NCBI RefSeq assembly: GCF_009604405.1
Contig: NZ_WEGK01000001.1
Location: forward strand, 434,001 to 498,000
DNA: 64,000 bases
Source of the DNA: Nocardia macrotermitis
GTDB taxonomy: Bacteria > Actinomycetota > Actinomycetes > Mycobacteriales > Mycobacteriaceae
Direction: 5' to 3'
In this document: one piece after another, positions 45,386-55,373 of the stretch
Layout: each line of letters begins with the position of its first letter
How positions within the stretch are numbered: position 1 is the stretch's first letter
Position numbers and translations under genes: made by a program
Notes under the pieces: model-generated
The model's database searches: none
What the model was told of the DNA's origin: nothing
What the model saw: the letters and a program-made list of their open reading frames with translations, nothing else

Positions 45386-45790
45386 CCCACTCGACCGAGC
45401 CGACGTGACTCGGTACGACGACCGGCCCTATTCCCAAGCCGCTGCCACTTCGCCTCTTCCACATCGAGCCCGCACCCGAACCACACACCACTCACCGAAC
45501 CCGCTGACCCACTCCACCAAGCCAGCGCAACTCAGTGGCGACCAGCCCCCCTATCCCCGTCGCTGCCGCTGCGCCTCCTGCCCATCGAGCCCGCACCCGA
45601 ACCACACGCCACTCACCGAAGCCGCCGTACCCGCTGACGACCAAGCCAGCGCGACTCGGTACGGCGACCGGCCCTATTCCCAAATCGCTGCCGCTTCGCC
45701 CCCTCCCATCGAGCCCGCGTCCGAAATACTCGCCGAAGCCGCCGCCCGCTGACCCACCCACCGAGCCAGCGCGACCCGGCAGAGGGCCGG
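45381..45790. repeat. Roughly 120-bp degenerate tandem repeat, about 3.3 copies
   Basis: Copies begin with GCTGACCCAC-like sequence near 45381, 45503, 45633 and 45748 (spacings 122, 130, 115). Each full copy contains ACTCGGTACG-ACCGGCCCTATTCCC-type, CATCGAGCCCGCACCCGAACC-type and CACCGAAGCCGCCG-type segments. Copy 1 starts with the stop codon of the helicase gene, and the CCGAAGCCGCCG motif before each later copy also occurs at the end of the helicase gene. No gene with a credible start lies in 45386-45910. Confidence 0.8.
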
Positions 45791-45910
45791 GAGTTCGCCG
45801 AGCGACACGATTTCTCGTGCGGAGCGGTCTGGACGGAGGCCGGGCTTATTCGGACAATTCGGTCATGCAGATCGGTTAGGGTGGGGGTAGTCGATCGCGG
45901 AGGGGTACCG

Positions 45911-46396
45911 ATGACCGAACGTAAGCCGGCTGGCATGACCTACGAATCGTGGCTGGACAAGCAGATTCGTGAGGCGACCGATCGGGGGGAATTCGATGAT
46001 CTGCCGGGGGCGGGTAAGCCGCTGCCGGATGCGGGGCAGCGGTACGACGAGGATTGGTGGTTGAAGGATTATCTGCGGCGGGAGGGGGTGAGCGGGGACG
46101 GGGTGTTGCCGCCGTCGCTGCTGTTGCGGCGGGATGTGGAGCGGCTGCCGGAGGCGGTGCGGGCGATGAATTCCGAGCAGCGGGTGCGGGAGCATGTCTC
46201 GGAGCTCAACGACCGGATCGTCGCGTGGTTGCGGATGCCGCACGGACCGCACGTCAACGTGACACCGGTGGATGCGGACGAGGCGGTCGCGCAGTGGCGG
46301 GCCCGGCGGCAACCTCCGGCACCGCGCGAGGAGCCCGCGGCCGAACGCCCGCCCGCCGCCTCGCGATGGCGTGCGCTGTTCCGCCGACGCCGCTGA
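45911..46396 (+). CDS. DUF1992 (DnaJ-homologue C28-type) protein
   Basis: The 161-residue protein starts at ATG 45911 five bases after GGAGGGG. The DUF1992 pattern is clear: SWLDKQIREATDRGEFDDLPGAGKPL, then WWLKDYLRREGV and LLLRRDVERLPEAVRAM. A Pro/Arg-rich tail ends in RALFRRRR. The domain occurs in DnaJ subfamily C member 28 and in bacterial single-domain proteins; its biochemical role is unknown. It lies alone between the repeat and guaB1. Confidence 0.9.
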   Translation: MTERKPAGMTYESWLDKQIREATDRGEFDDLPGAGKPLPDAGQRYDEDWWLKDYLRREGVSGDGVLPPSLLLRRDVERLPEAVRAMNSEQRVREHVSELNDRIVAWLRMPHGPHVNVTPVDADEAVAQWRARRQPPAPREEPAAERPPAASRWRALFRRRR

Positions 46397-46457
46397 GACG
46401 ACCCGGCAATCATCCGGTAACCGCCGCGCGCCGCATTCGCCGAGCTCGGCCACGTAA

Positions 46458-47921
<1,464 letters not shown>

Positions 47922-47947
47922 AGCGCTCGTTCGCACGGGGAGCCGGG

Positions 47948-47974
47948 GTCGTCACCGCATGGCGCGGTGGCGAC
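47948..47974 (+). terminator. Hairpin after guaB1
   Basis: GTCGTCACCGC (47948-47958) pairs with GCGGTGGCGAC (47964-47974): 11 pairs with one G-U, loop of five bases. It lies 27 bases after the guaB1 stop and just before the presumed promoter of the next operon. There is no T run. Confidence 0.6.
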
Positions 47975-47992
47975 GTCGGCGGCGGCTGCCGG

Positions 47993-47998
47993 TAGCAT
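47993..47998 (+). promoter_or_regulatory. Candidate -10 element of the CNNM operon
   Basis: TAGCAT fits TAnnnT and lies between the guaB1 hairpin and the structured leader. It would place the transcript start near 48005, giving a leader of about 189 bases before the GTG at 48194. Confidence 0.45.
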
Positions 47999-48004
47999 GA
48001 GGGT

Positions 48005-48193
48005 TGCCGGTCCGGGCAGGAGGAAGGCCCGCGACCGGATTCGTCTCCACGAACAGCTTCCGCTTGCGAAAGGAACCAGTTGTCACCCGCGTCCGAGGGC
48101 GCCACTCAGGAGGGCTCCTCTACCGAGCCGGGTGACAAACCCGGCGGCCCCGTAACTCCCGGACATTCCACCCCTCGGGGAGGGTGTTGAGAC
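48005..48193 (+). promoter_or_regulatory. Structured mRNA leader, candidate riboswitch or attenuator, before the CNNM genes
   Basis: Several helices can be drawn. P1: CCGGTCCGGGC (48007-48017) with GCCCG-c-GACCGG (48027-48038), loop AGGAGGAAG. P2: TTCGT/ACGAA (48040-48053), loop CTCC, which can pair with GGAG in the P1 loop. P3: around CGCTTGCG (48061-48068). P4: TGTCACCCG (48081-48089) with CGGGTGACA (48129-48137), nine perfect pairs. P5: CCGGGT (48128-48133) with ACCCGG (48139-48144), which excludes P4. Finally CACCC (48169-48173) with GGGTG (48182-48186) encloses the CNNM ribosome site. Mutually exclusive helices and a covered ribosome site are what a switch would show. I recognise no known class; the M-box consensus is not visible. 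Confidence 0.5.
48080..48190 (+). CDS. Candidate 36-aa leader peptide
   Basis: A frame opens at TTG 48080, five bases after AAGGA, and ends with TGA three bases before the GTG of the CNNM gene. The peptide is hydrophilic and rich in Gly, Pro, Ser and Thr (SPASEGATQEG, then STEPGDKPGG). It covers the P4/P5 helices, so its translation would disrupt them and bring ribosomes to the CNNM start. It may instead be a chance frame within a structured leader; the rare TTG start lowers confidence. Confidence 0.35.
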   Translation: MSPASEGATQEGSSTEPGDKPGGPVTPGHSTPRGGC

Positions 48194-49567
48194 GTGTCCG
48201 TCCTGCTCACGATTCTGAGTCTGGTGGGTTTCGTCGCACTCACCGCCGGCACGGCGCTGTTCGTCGCCGCCGAATTCTCACTCACCGCATTGGAACGCAG
48301 CACCGTCGAGGCGCACGCCCGCGACGGTGACCGCCGGGCGCGTCAGGTGCGGCACGCGCATCGCACGCTGTCGTTCCAGCTGTCCGGCGCGCAGCTGGGT
48401 ATCACCTTGACCACCCTGGTGACCGGTTATATCGCCGAACCCGTCCTGGCCAAGTTGATCGAACCGCTGTGCACCGCGTTGGGTGCGAGTCCCGGTGCGG
48501 CACAGGGCATTTCACTGGTCCTGTCGTTGATCCTGGCCACCTCGCTGTCCATGGTCTATGGCGAACTGGTGCCCAAGAACATCGCCATCGCGACACCGCT
48601 GGGCGTCGCGCGCCTGACAGCCATCCCGATGATCACGTTCTCGACGTTCTTCGGCTGGCTGATCAAACTGCTCAACGGCACCGCCAACTGGGTGGTGCGG
48701 CATCTGGGCATCGAACCCGCCGAGGAGTTGCGTTCGGCGCGCTCCCCCGAGGAACTCGGCTCGCTGGTGCGCACCTCCGCGCTGCGCGGCGCACTGGATC
48801 TGCGCACCGCGCAGGTGGTGGGACGTTCGCTGGAGTTCGGCGAGCGCAGTGCCGAGGAGCTGATGACCCCGCGGGTGAAGATCGAGTCCCTGGATCAGGA
48901 CGAGACCATCGCCGATCTGATCGCCGCAGCGAGCCGCACCGGCTTCTCCCGGTTCCCGGTGATCGACGGCGATCTGGACAACACGCTCGGGGTGGTGCAC
49001 GTCAAACAGGCGTTCCTGCATCCGGTTCGGGACCGCCGCCACATCGTGCTGCGCGCGATCGCGCAACCGGTGCCGATCGTTCCGGCCAGCCTCGACGGTG
49101 ACGCGGTGCTGGAACGGGTGCGCGCGGACGGTATGCAGGTGGCGCTCGTGGTCGACGAGTACGGCGGCACCGCGGGCCTGGTGACGATGGAGGACATCAT
49201 CGAGGAGATCCTCGGCGATGTGCGCGACGAGCACGACGAGGAGGAACTCGACGTGCGTCGCACCTCTACCGGCTGGAACTGCTCGGGTCTGCTGCGGATC
49301 GACGAGGTCGCCCGCACCACCGGCTACGACGCACCCGAGGGCGAGTACGAAACCCTCGGCGGTCTGGTGCTGACCCGGCTGGGCCGGATCCCCGAGGCCG
49401 GTGACGAGGTGCTGCTGCCCGATCCCGGTACGGCACAACAGCATTCGGACAACTCCGGCGGCTGGCTGGCCCGGGTGGAGCGGATGGACGGACGGCGCAT
49501 CGACCGGGTGCAACTCGAGCCGGTGGACGCCGACGCGGTGGCGGAATGGGAGCTCAGCCATGGGTGA
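48194..49567 (+). CDS. CNNM/CorC-family membrane transporter protein 1 (Rv1842c-like)
   Basis: The 457-residue protein starts at GTG 48194 with GGGGAGGG about nine bases upstream. The N-terminal DUF21/CNNM domain has four hydrophobic segments ([69 protein letters not shown]). A CBS pair ([42 protein letters not shown]) and a CorC_HlyC domain follow. The family moves or senses Mg2+/Co2+-type ions; old labels call it haemolysin. It overlaps the next CNNM gene by eight bases. The leader before it suggests post-transcriptional control. Confidence 0.92.
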   Translation: MSVLLTILSLVGFVALTAGTALFVAAEFSLTALERSTVEAHARDGDRRARQVRHAHRTLSFQLSGAQLGITLTTLVTGYIAEPVLAKLIEPLCTALGASPGAAQGISLVLSLILATSLSMVYGELVPKNIAIATPLGVARLTAIPMITFSTFFGWLIKLLNGTANWVVRHLGIEPAEELRSARSPEELGSLVRTSALRGALDLRTAQVVGRSLEFGERSAEELMTPRVKIESLDQDETIADLIAAASRTGFSRFPVIDGDLDNTLGVVHVKQAFLHPVRDRRHIVLRAIAQPVPIVPASLDGDAVLERVRADGMQVALVVDEYGGTAGLVTMEDIIEEILGDVRDEHDEEELDVRRTSTGWNCSGLLRIDEVARTTGYDAPEGEYETLGGLVLTRLGRIPEAGDEVLLPDPGTAQQHSDNSGGWLARVERMDGRRIDRVQLEPVDADAVAEWELSHG

Positions 49568-50624
49568 TCTGTTCGGTGTGCTGCTGACGCTGGTGTTGCT
49601 GGGCTGCAACGCCCTGTTCGTCGGCGCGGAATTCGCCCTCATCTCCGCCCGCCGCGACCGGCTCGAGGCGCTCGAGGCGCAGGGCAAACGCGGTGCGACC
49701 ACGGTCATCCGGGCCGGTGAGCACCTGTCGATGATGCTGGCCGCCGCGCAGCTGGGCATCACCATCGCCTCGCTGCTGCTGGGCCGGATCGGTGAACCGG
49801 CGATCTCGCATCTGCTGGCGCGGCCGTTCGAACTGGCCCACATGCCCGAACAGCTGCTGCATCCGGTCTCCTTCGCGCTGGCGCTGTGCCTGGTGGTGAT
49901 CCTGCACATGCTGCTGGGCGAGATGATCCCGAAGAACATCGCCCTGGCCGGGCCGGAACGTGTTGCGCTGCTGCTGGTTCCGGTGATGCTGGTCTGGTTG
50001 CGGCTGGCCCGTCCGGTGATCATGCTCTACAACCTGGCCGCGAATCTGTCGCTGCGGGCGTTGCGGATCGAACCCAAGGACGAGTTGGACGCCACGGTCT
50101 CCTCGGTCGAACTCGCCGAGATGCTCGGCGAGTCCCGTTCCGAGGGTTTGATCGACGAAGACGAACATCGCCGCCTGACCCAGGCGCTGGGCACCACCGA
50201 TCGGATCGTCGCCGATGTGATGGTGCCGCTGGCCAAGACCCGGTGCGTGCCGTTGCGCGGGGACGGCACCACGCTCGGCGATATCGAATCCGCGGTCGCC
50301 GAGACCGGTTTCTCGCGGTATCCGGTGCGCACCGACGACGGTTCGCTGGTCGGATATCTGCACGTCAAGGACGTGCTGGACAAGGTGGCCGACGACGACG
50401 CGGGCCCGAACACACCCATCCCCCGCACCGATATCCGCCCGCTGCCCACTGTGAGCATGGGCACCACCCTGTACGAGGCGCTCGCGCGGCTGCGCCGCAC
50501 CAGCAGTCATCTCGGGCGCGCGGTGGACAGTCGCGGCAACACCGTCGGTATCGTCGCACTGGAGGATCTGGTGGAGGAGTTCGTCGGCACCGTCCGCGAC
50601 GGCACCCACCGGATCGCGGAATGA
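49560..50624 (+). CDS. CNNM/CorC-family membrane transporter protein 2 (Rv1841c-like)
   Basis: The 354-residue protein starts at ATG 49560 inside the end of the first CNNM gene. It has the same CNNM domain ([69 protein letters not shown]) and a CBS pair ([37 protein letters not shown]), but lacks the C-terminal CorC_HlyC domain present in its neighbour. The two probably work as a heteromer. Its stop overlaps the next start (ATGA). Confidence 0.92.
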   Translation: MGDLFGVLLTLVLLGCNALFVGAEFALISARRDRLEALEAQGKRGATTVIRAGEHLSMMLAAAQLGITIASLLLGRIGEPAISHLLARPFELAHMPEQLLHPVSFALALCLVVILHMLLGEMIPKNIALAGPERVALLLVPVMLVWLRLARPVIMLYNLAANLSLRALRIEPKDELDATVSSVELAEMLGESRSEGLIDEDEHRRLTQALGTTDRIVADVMVPLAKTRCVPLRGDGTTLGDIESAVAETGFSRYPVRTDDGSLVGYLHVKDVLDKVADDDAGPNTPIPRTDIRPLPTVSMGTTLYEALARLRRTSSHLGRAVDSRGNTVGIVALEDLVEEFVGTVRDGTHRIAE

Positions 50625-51604
50625 GAGTGGCGATGCACGATCCGGTCCGCCCGATCCGCGACGAGACAGCTTGCGGCGCAGCGGAAATCCGGCTGCTGGC
50701 CGAGGCGGACTGGCGGGCCCGCGCGCAGGATCATCGCGACCGGGTCGAGTCTCTCGTCGGGCCGTATCTGCAACGCCGGTCCGCGGGGTCCAAGCATCCG
50801 GTCATCGATTTCCTGTTCACCTACTACGGGCACAAACCGGCGCAGCTGCGCCGCTGGCATCCGGGTTACGGTGTGGCACTGGAGAACGCACGCGAGTACG
50901 ACGGCGCGCGGGGATACCACCGGGACGAGACCACCTCGGCCCGCACCGCCGATCCCGCCTATCTGCTGCGCCGCCGCGACACCCTCGAATTCGTGGCGAA
51001 CCTGTTGCGCGCCACCGCATCCCGGCCCGCCCGGCTGTCCTGCTTCGGCCTGCACGAGTGGGCGATGGTGTACCGCTCACAGGAGGTGCGGCATCAGCAG
51101 GTGCCGCTGCGTCTCGGCCATGCGGGCACCGATGCCGTGGTGGAGTCGATGTCGTTGCGCTGCACCCACTTCGACGCCTTTCGCTTCTTCACCCCCGAAG
51201 CGGTCCCGCTGAACATCGAACCCCTGACCCGCGAAACCCAGACGCTGCGCGAGCAACCCGGCTGCCTGCACGCCAACATGGATCTGTACAAGTGGGCCTT
51301 CAAACTGACCCCGCTGGTCGGCTCGGCGCTGCTGCTGGACTGTTTCGAACTCGCCTGTGCCGCACGGGAACTCGATATGTGCGCGAGCCCGTACGATCTG
51401 TCGGAGTACGGGTACGAGCCGATTCCGATCGAAATCCCTGCCGGGCGAGCCGAATACGTCCGGCAGCAGTCCGAGCTCGCGGATCGGGCCGGTGCTCTGC
51501 GCGCCGAGTTGCTCACCGCGTGCCGGGAACTGCTCGCGCATCTGCCCGGCGATGCTCGACCGGAGACGTTCCGGCCGAGCACCGCCGAGCGCGAGTCACG
51601 CTGA
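50621..51604 (+). CDS. Conserved protein annotated in relatives as 3-methyladenine DNA glycosylase
   Basis: The protein has 327 residues from ATG 50621, which overlaps the CNNM2 stop; ATG 50633 is an alternative. Typical segments are HPVIDFLFTYYGHKPAQLRRWHPGYG, CFGLHEWAMVYR, and LNIEPLTRETQTLREQPGCLHANMDLYKW. Mycobacteriales homologues carry the name 3-methyladenine DNA glycosylase, but I see no helix-hairpin-helix glycosylase motif, so the name may be a misannotation; the conserved His/Cys/Glu residues suggest an enzyme. Translational coupling to the CNNM genes hints at a shared role. Confidence 0.75.
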   Translation: MRVAMHDPVRPIRDETACGAAEIRLLAEADWRARAQDHRDRVESLVGPYLQRRSAGSKHPVIDFLFTYYGHKPAQLRRWHPGYGVALENAREYDGARGYHRDETTSARTADPAYLLRRRDTLEFVANLLRATASRPARLSCFGLHEWAMVYRSQEVRHQQVPLRLGHAGTDAVVESMSLRCTHFDAFRFFTPEAVPLNIEPLTRETQTLREQPGCLHANMDLYKWAFKLTPLVGSALLLDCFELACAARELDMCASPYDLSEYGYEPIPIEIPAGRAEYVRQQSELADRAGALRAELLTACRELLAHLPGDARPETFRPSTAERESR

Positions 51605-51627
51605 CCGCGTGGGATATTCGACGTTCA

Positions 51628-52350
51628 TCACCGGAACGGGTACGGCTGCGGGTTGAGTGTCACCGACGTCGGCCGGAACAGTTCCGGCCGCGAGTCGAGC
51701 GGCGCGATCACCAGCGGGATCTCGCGCAATTCATCCAGCGTGCGCGGCAGGCCGCCGAGTGCGCAGATGAACCGCATGGTGATTCCGTCGTCGCCGTACT
51801 CGGCCTCGACCGTGCCCGCCGCCTCGACGGCCGCGCGCATCTCCGCGGGCACCTCGTCGGGTTCTTCGAGGCTGGACTCGTCCCCGGAGTGGTAGAACAC
51901 GGTCTGCCCGTCGATCGCGTAGTCGAAGCCGATGTGCCCGGTCAACGCGATATTGGCGGTGGCAGCCGCGCCGCCCGCACGGGACAGGGCCGAGGCCGAC
52001 TCGACCGGCGGACGCTGCTCGAGGTACCAGAGATAACCGGTCTCGCCCAGGTCGTCGTAGACGAACGTCCAGTCGCCGACCCGTCCGGCGATGAGCACCA
52101 CCGTGGGATCCAGCGGCTCGATCGCCGCCCTGGCCAGGGACGACCGATCGTCCGGGATGCGGGCGGGCAGCACGCACGGCCGGATGTCCTGCCGGTCGAC
52201 GCCCAGCAGCGCCAGCGCGTCGGCCGGTTCGAGATCGCGCACGATGTGCAGCATGTGGTTCGGGTCCTGTGGCGTACACGCGAGCGCGGTGAGCCAAGTG
52301 GGACAGCCGGTTTCATCGAGTTGGTCCGCCGAGAAATATGGTTCGGGCAT
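51628..52350 (-). CDS. Uncharacterised protein (possibly DUF6461)
   Basis: The 240-residue protein is acidic and has no signal peptide or membrane segments. It has an N-terminal LTALACTPQDPNHMLHIVRDLEPADALALLG segment and a central WTFVYDDLGETGYLWYLEQR that recall the DUF6461 group of actinobacterial proteins with repeated WTF..E.N-like strands; I am not certain of this match. Function is unknown. It ends convergently with the gene at 50621. Confidence 0.72.
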   Translation of the reverse strand: MPEPYFSADQLDETGCPTWLTALACTPQDPNHMLHIVRDLEPADALALLGVDRQDIRPCVLPARIPDDRSSLARAAIEPLDPTVVLIAGRVGDWTFVYDDLGETGYLWYLEQRPPVESASALSRAGGAAATANIALTGHIGFDYAIDGQTVFYHSGDESSLEEPDEVPAEMRAAVEAAGTVEAEYGDDGITMRFICALGGLPRTLDELREIPLVIAPLDSRPELFRPTSVTLNPQPYPFR

Positions 52351-52504
52351 ATCGGTGATCCTCGCCCATCACACCGCATCCCGCAGGTCGCGATGACGGC
52401 GCCCGCCACGGTGAAGCCGATCGCCACGGCCGCACGATCGCCCGAGATTTGCTGTTCGGGGCGTCGGTGGGAATGAGAACACCCCGCACACCGTTGGGCT
52501 GAAC

Positions 52505-52936
52505 ATGACAGATGAGACGGTAGAGCTGAGCCCCACGGACTGGGTGCAGGATCAGACCAAGACGATCCTGGAAACGGGTACCACCGCGGGGATCGAGGTG
52601 GTCGGGTCGCCGATCGTGCTGTTGACGTTGCGTGGCGCGAAGAGCGGCAAACTGCGGTACACCCCGGTGATGCGGGTGGAGCACGACGGCAGTTACGCGG
52701 TCGTCGCCTCCAAGGGCGGCGCGCCGGAGAACCCGGTCTGGTACTACAACATCAAGGCGCATCCGGAGTTCCCGCTCCAGGACGGCACCGTGACCAAGGA
52801 GTACGTCGCCCGCGAGGTCGAGGGCGACGAACGCGCCGCGTGGTGGGAACGCGCCGTCGCCGCCTACCCGCCCTACGCGGAGTACCAGACCAAGACCGAC
52901 CGACTGATCCCGGTCTTCGTGCTCGACCCGAAGTAA
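52505..52936 (+). CDS. Deazaflavin (F420)-dependent nitroreductase family protein (Ddn-like)
   Basis: The 143-residue protein has the family pattern [48 protein letters not shown] and the ending [20 protein letters not shown]. It belongs to the split-barrel F420H2-dependent reductases that include M. tuberculosis Ddn. These reduce quinones or nitro-compounds. Start ATG 52505 has no strong ribosome site. Confidence 0.9.
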   Translation: MTDETVELSPTDWVQDQTKTILETGTTAGIEVVGSPIVLLTLRGAKSGKLRYTPVMRVEHDGSYAVVASKGGAPENPVWYYNIKAHPEFPLQDGTVTKEYVAREVEGDERAAWWERAVAAYPPYAEYQTKTDRLIPVFVLDPK

Positions 52937-53017
52937 CAACCACCACGAATCCGGTTGCAGCACAATATGATTGCCGGTTCGGTCGGATGACCGGACCGGC
53001 ATTTCGCTGTCATCACC

Positions 53018-53608
53018 TCAGCCGCGACGCAACCCGTCGATGAGAACGCCTACCATGTGCTGGTTGTAGCTCAGCTCCTCGCCGGGGACGGGCCGACAGA
53101 GCAGGGCCACCGCGTGCAGCAGCTCGCGCGCACCGATATCGTCCCGAACCTCGCCGGTCGCGACCGCGGCGTCGAGGAGTCCGGCGAGCACGGGCACGAG
53201 TCGCGCCAGGAGCCGATCAGCCAGATCGTCGAATTTCGGTGCGCCCGAATGGATCGCCGTCGCGAGTCCGCGTTTGGTACCGACGAATTCGGTGAGGCGA
53301 TAGAGCCATCTCGTCAGCGCTTCGACCGGGCCGTACGCGGCGGACAGGGTCGGTCCCGCCTCGACGCACACGTCGATCTCGCGTTCCAGCACGGCCGCGA
53401 CCAGATCCGATCGCTGCGGGAAGTGCCGGTACAGCGTGCCGACGCCGACCCCGGCGCGATCGGTGATCTCCTTCGCTGGCGCGTCCACACCCGAGTCCGC
53501 GAAGACGCTCTTGGCAGCTTCCAGCAGCGCGTCGACATTGCGTTGCGCATCGGCCCGGCGGCGACGCGGCGCGGGCGCCTCACCACCGGCATCCGCGCTG
53601 GTGGGCAT
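53018..53608 (-). CDS. TetR family regulator of the aldo/keto reductase
   Basis: The protein has 196 residues from ATG 53608 (GAGGAA just upstream; TTG 53623 with GAAGGGG is an alternative). The helix-turn-helix is APAKEITDRAGVGVGTLYRHFPQRSDL at about 40-66, and the ligand domain resembles the SbtR/TetR_C type. It is divergent from the aldo/keto reductase gene, and the 144-base gap contains two matching palindromes, so it probably represses that gene and itself. Confidence 0.88.
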   Translation of the reverse strand: MPTSADAGGEAPAPRRRRADAQRNVDALLEAAKSVFADSGVDAPAKEITDRAGVGVGTLYRHFPQRSDLVAAVLEREIDVCVEAGPTLSAAYGPVEALTRWLYRLTEFVGTKRGLATAIHSGAPKFDDLADRLLARLVPVLAGLLDAAVATGEVRDDIGARELLHAVALLCRPVPGEELSYNQHMVGVLIDGLRRG

Positions 53609-53645
53609 CGTTTCCTCGATCAATTCACCCCTTCGGTTGGATAAC

Positions 53646-53683
53646 CGGAAAACTTTTCCGTATAGTTCCGGAATAGCTTTCCG
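53646..53683. promoter_or_regulatory. Two CGGAA-N5-TTCCG operators
   Basis: CGGAAAACTTTTCCG (53646-53660) is a palindrome apart from its centre, and CGGAATAGCTTTCCG (53669-53683) repeats the pattern. Centres are 23 bases apart. The shared consensus CGGAAnnnnnTTCCG between the divergent TetR and reductase genes marks two TetR binding sites. Confidence 0.75.
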
Positions 53684-53752
53684 ATTAGTTCGAGGCTACG
53701 GCATCGGCCGCACGCCGGCCACATCCCGTCATCACTCCGTGAGGAGCAAGTC

Positions 53753-54775
53753 ATGCAGTACCGCACACTCGGCCGCACCGGCATCAGGGTCAGCCCGTAC
53801 GCGCTCGGCGCGCTGATGTTCGCCACGGCCGTGGGCAATCCCGATCCGGAGGATTCGGCGCGCATCATCCATCGGGCGCTGGACTCCGGGATCAACTTCA
53901 TCGACACCTCCGATGCCTACGGCGACTCGGAAGAGGTTGTGGGCAAAGCACTTCGGGGACGCCGCGACGATGTCGTGCTCGCCACGAAGGTGAGCCGCCC
54001 GATGGGGAAGGACCCCAATCACCAGGGCGCCTCGCGCCGCTGGATCACCACCGAGGTCGAGAATTCGCTGCGCCGCCTGCAGACCGACCACATCGACCTC
54101 TACCAGATCCACAAGCTGGATCCGGAAACCGACGTCGAGGAGACCCTCTCGGTCCTGACCGATCTGATCCGCAGCGGAAAGGTCCGCGCGATCGGCTCCT
54201 CCAACACGCCGCCCTCGGACATGGTCGAGGCGCAGTGGGTCGCCGAACGTCGCGGATACGAACGTTTCCGCGCCGAACAACCGGCCTATTCGATCCTCAA
54301 CCGCGGCATCGAACGCGAGGTCCTGCCGATCGCGCAGCGCTACGGCATGGGCGTGGTGACCTGGGGTCCGCTCGGCCAGGGCCTGCTCACCGGCCGCATC
54401 CGCAAGGGGCAGGACACCGATGTGCGCCGCGCCGGAATGCTGCGCGCGCTCACCGACGAACACCGCGTCGAGGTGGTGGAGCGGCTCATCCCGCTCGCCG
54501 AGGAGGCCGGGCTGCCGCTGACCCATCTGGCCATGGCGTTCACCATCGCCCACCCGGGCGTGACCAGCGCCCTGCTCGGCGCGCGCACGATGGAACAGCT
54601 CGAAGGACTGCTCACCGGACTCGAGGTCACCCTCACCGACGACATCCTGGACCGCATCGACGAGATCGTCCCGCCCGGCACCGACATCGGCGTCCTCGAC
54701 CAGACCTATCAGCCCGCCGCCATGCTGAACCCGCACCTGCGCCGACGTCCGGTGAGCGAACGCAACGCCGCCTGA
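53753..54775 (+). CDS. Aldo/keto reductase
   Basis: The 340-residue barrel enzyme has the catalytic tetrad: Asp and Tyr in FIDTSDAYGDSE, Lys in VLATKVSR and His in DLYQIHKLDP. The C-terminal NADPH site is recognisable (VTSALLGARTMEQLEGL). It reduces aldehydes or ketones with NADPH, and looks like the YhdN/AKR11-type or related group. Start ATG 53753 follows GAGGAG. Control by the divergent TetR is likely. Confidence 0.93.
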   Translation: MQYRTLGRTGIRVSPYALGALMFATAVGNPDPEDSARIIHRALDSGINFIDTSDAYGDSEEVVGKALRGRRDDVVLATKVSRPMGKDPNHQGASRRWITTEVENSLRRLQTDHIDLYQIHKLDPETDVEETLSVLTDLIRSGKVRAIGSSNTPPSDMVEAQWVAERRGYERFRAEQPAYSILNRGIEREVLPIAQRYGMGVVTWGPLGQGLLTGRIRKGQDTDVRRAGMLRALTDEHRVEVVERLIPLAEEAGLPLTHLAMAFTIAHPGVTSALLGARTMEQLEGLLTGLEVTLTDDILDRIDEIVPPGTDIGVLDQTYQPAAMLNPHLRRRPVSERNAA

Positions 54776-54819
54776 GCGCGCCGCTCAAGACAGGAACCCT
54801 CACCTCTCGCCACGGGCCG

Positions 54820-55145
54820 AGATGCTCCGCGAACTCGCTCCGCAGCACCGCGCGCCGTGCCATCCCCAAGGTCGACCGAGGCTTCGGGGAACGCGGCAAC
54901 GCCGGGCGCGCTCGACCGCAAGACCAAGACTGATCGCGCCGGCCATCGGCGTGGTCGAGGGGTGCGATGGCGGTATCGCCTCGCACGGGCAGGCCGCCGC
55001 CCGCGCCGGGGCGACACGCCAGGAAGCCGCCGAGGCGATCGGCGTAACCTTCCTCATGCACGGCGGACCTGCGACCATCCACGGCGCACGTGCCTACGAA
55101 GCATTCTGCGAATCCGCCGACGCACTCGACGACGCTCGGGCGTGA
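54820..55145 (+). pseudogene. Frameshifted carboxymuconolactone decarboxylase/AhpD-like gene
   Basis: Three frames carry consecutive parts of one CMD-family protein. Frame A gives RRAIPKVDRGFGE, frame B gives TPGALDRKTK, and frame C gives LIAPAIGVVEGCDGGIASHG, then ATRQEAAEAIGVTFLMHGGP and ARAYEAFCESADA up to the stop at 55145. Family members read ...ALDRKTKELIALAI...CDGCIASH. The junction after RKTK lacks two bases. The active-site CxxC is changed to CDGG. It is a dead alkylhydroperoxidase-like gene. Confidence 0.72.
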
Positions 55146-55166
55146 TCAGCCACGGAAAGGAACCGT

Positions 55167-55358
55167 ATGTGCAACCCGATCCCGTGTAGGACCTGCGGCA
55201 AGACCACCTGGTCCGGTTGCGGCCAGCATATCGACCAGGTGCGCGCGCAGGTCCCCGCCGACCAGTGGTGCCCCGGCCACTCCGGCGCCGCCGATACCGG
55301 TGCCACCCACACCGACGAGCCGCGCCGGAATCCCCTGCGCCGCTTGCTCGGCCGATAG
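55167..55358 (+). CDS. Small cysteine-rich protein, possibly zinc-binding (63 aa)
   Basis: A 63-residue protein from ATG 55167, six bases after AAAGGA. Cysteines occur at CNPIPCRTCGKTTWSGCGQH and WCPGHS, a compact metal-binding-type arrangement seen in small actinobacterial proteins of unknown role. The C-terminal 20 residues are polar and end RRLLGR. It lies 15 bases before the DUF302 gene and is probably co-transcribed with it. Confidence 0.75.
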   Translation: MCNPIPCRTCGKTTWSGCGQHIDQVRAQVPADQWCPGHSGAADTGATHTDEPRRNPLRRLLGR

Positions 55359-55373
55359 GAGGCGCGCGATCCG

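Noticed and set aside
45405..45752. 115-codon frame over the 120-bp repeat
   Set aside because: Repeat-derived, Pro/Arg/Ser-rich, no start signal, and frame is not kept between copies.
48005..48193. M-box (Mg2+) riboswitch before the CNNM genes
   Set aside because: The conserved GTTAGGTGAGGCTCC start and downstream M-box segments are not seen, so the leader is reported as unassigned instead.
53055..53085. tRNA-like GGTTGTAGCTCAG stretch
   Set aside because: It lies in the TetR coding region and no acceptor stem or anticodon arm can be built.
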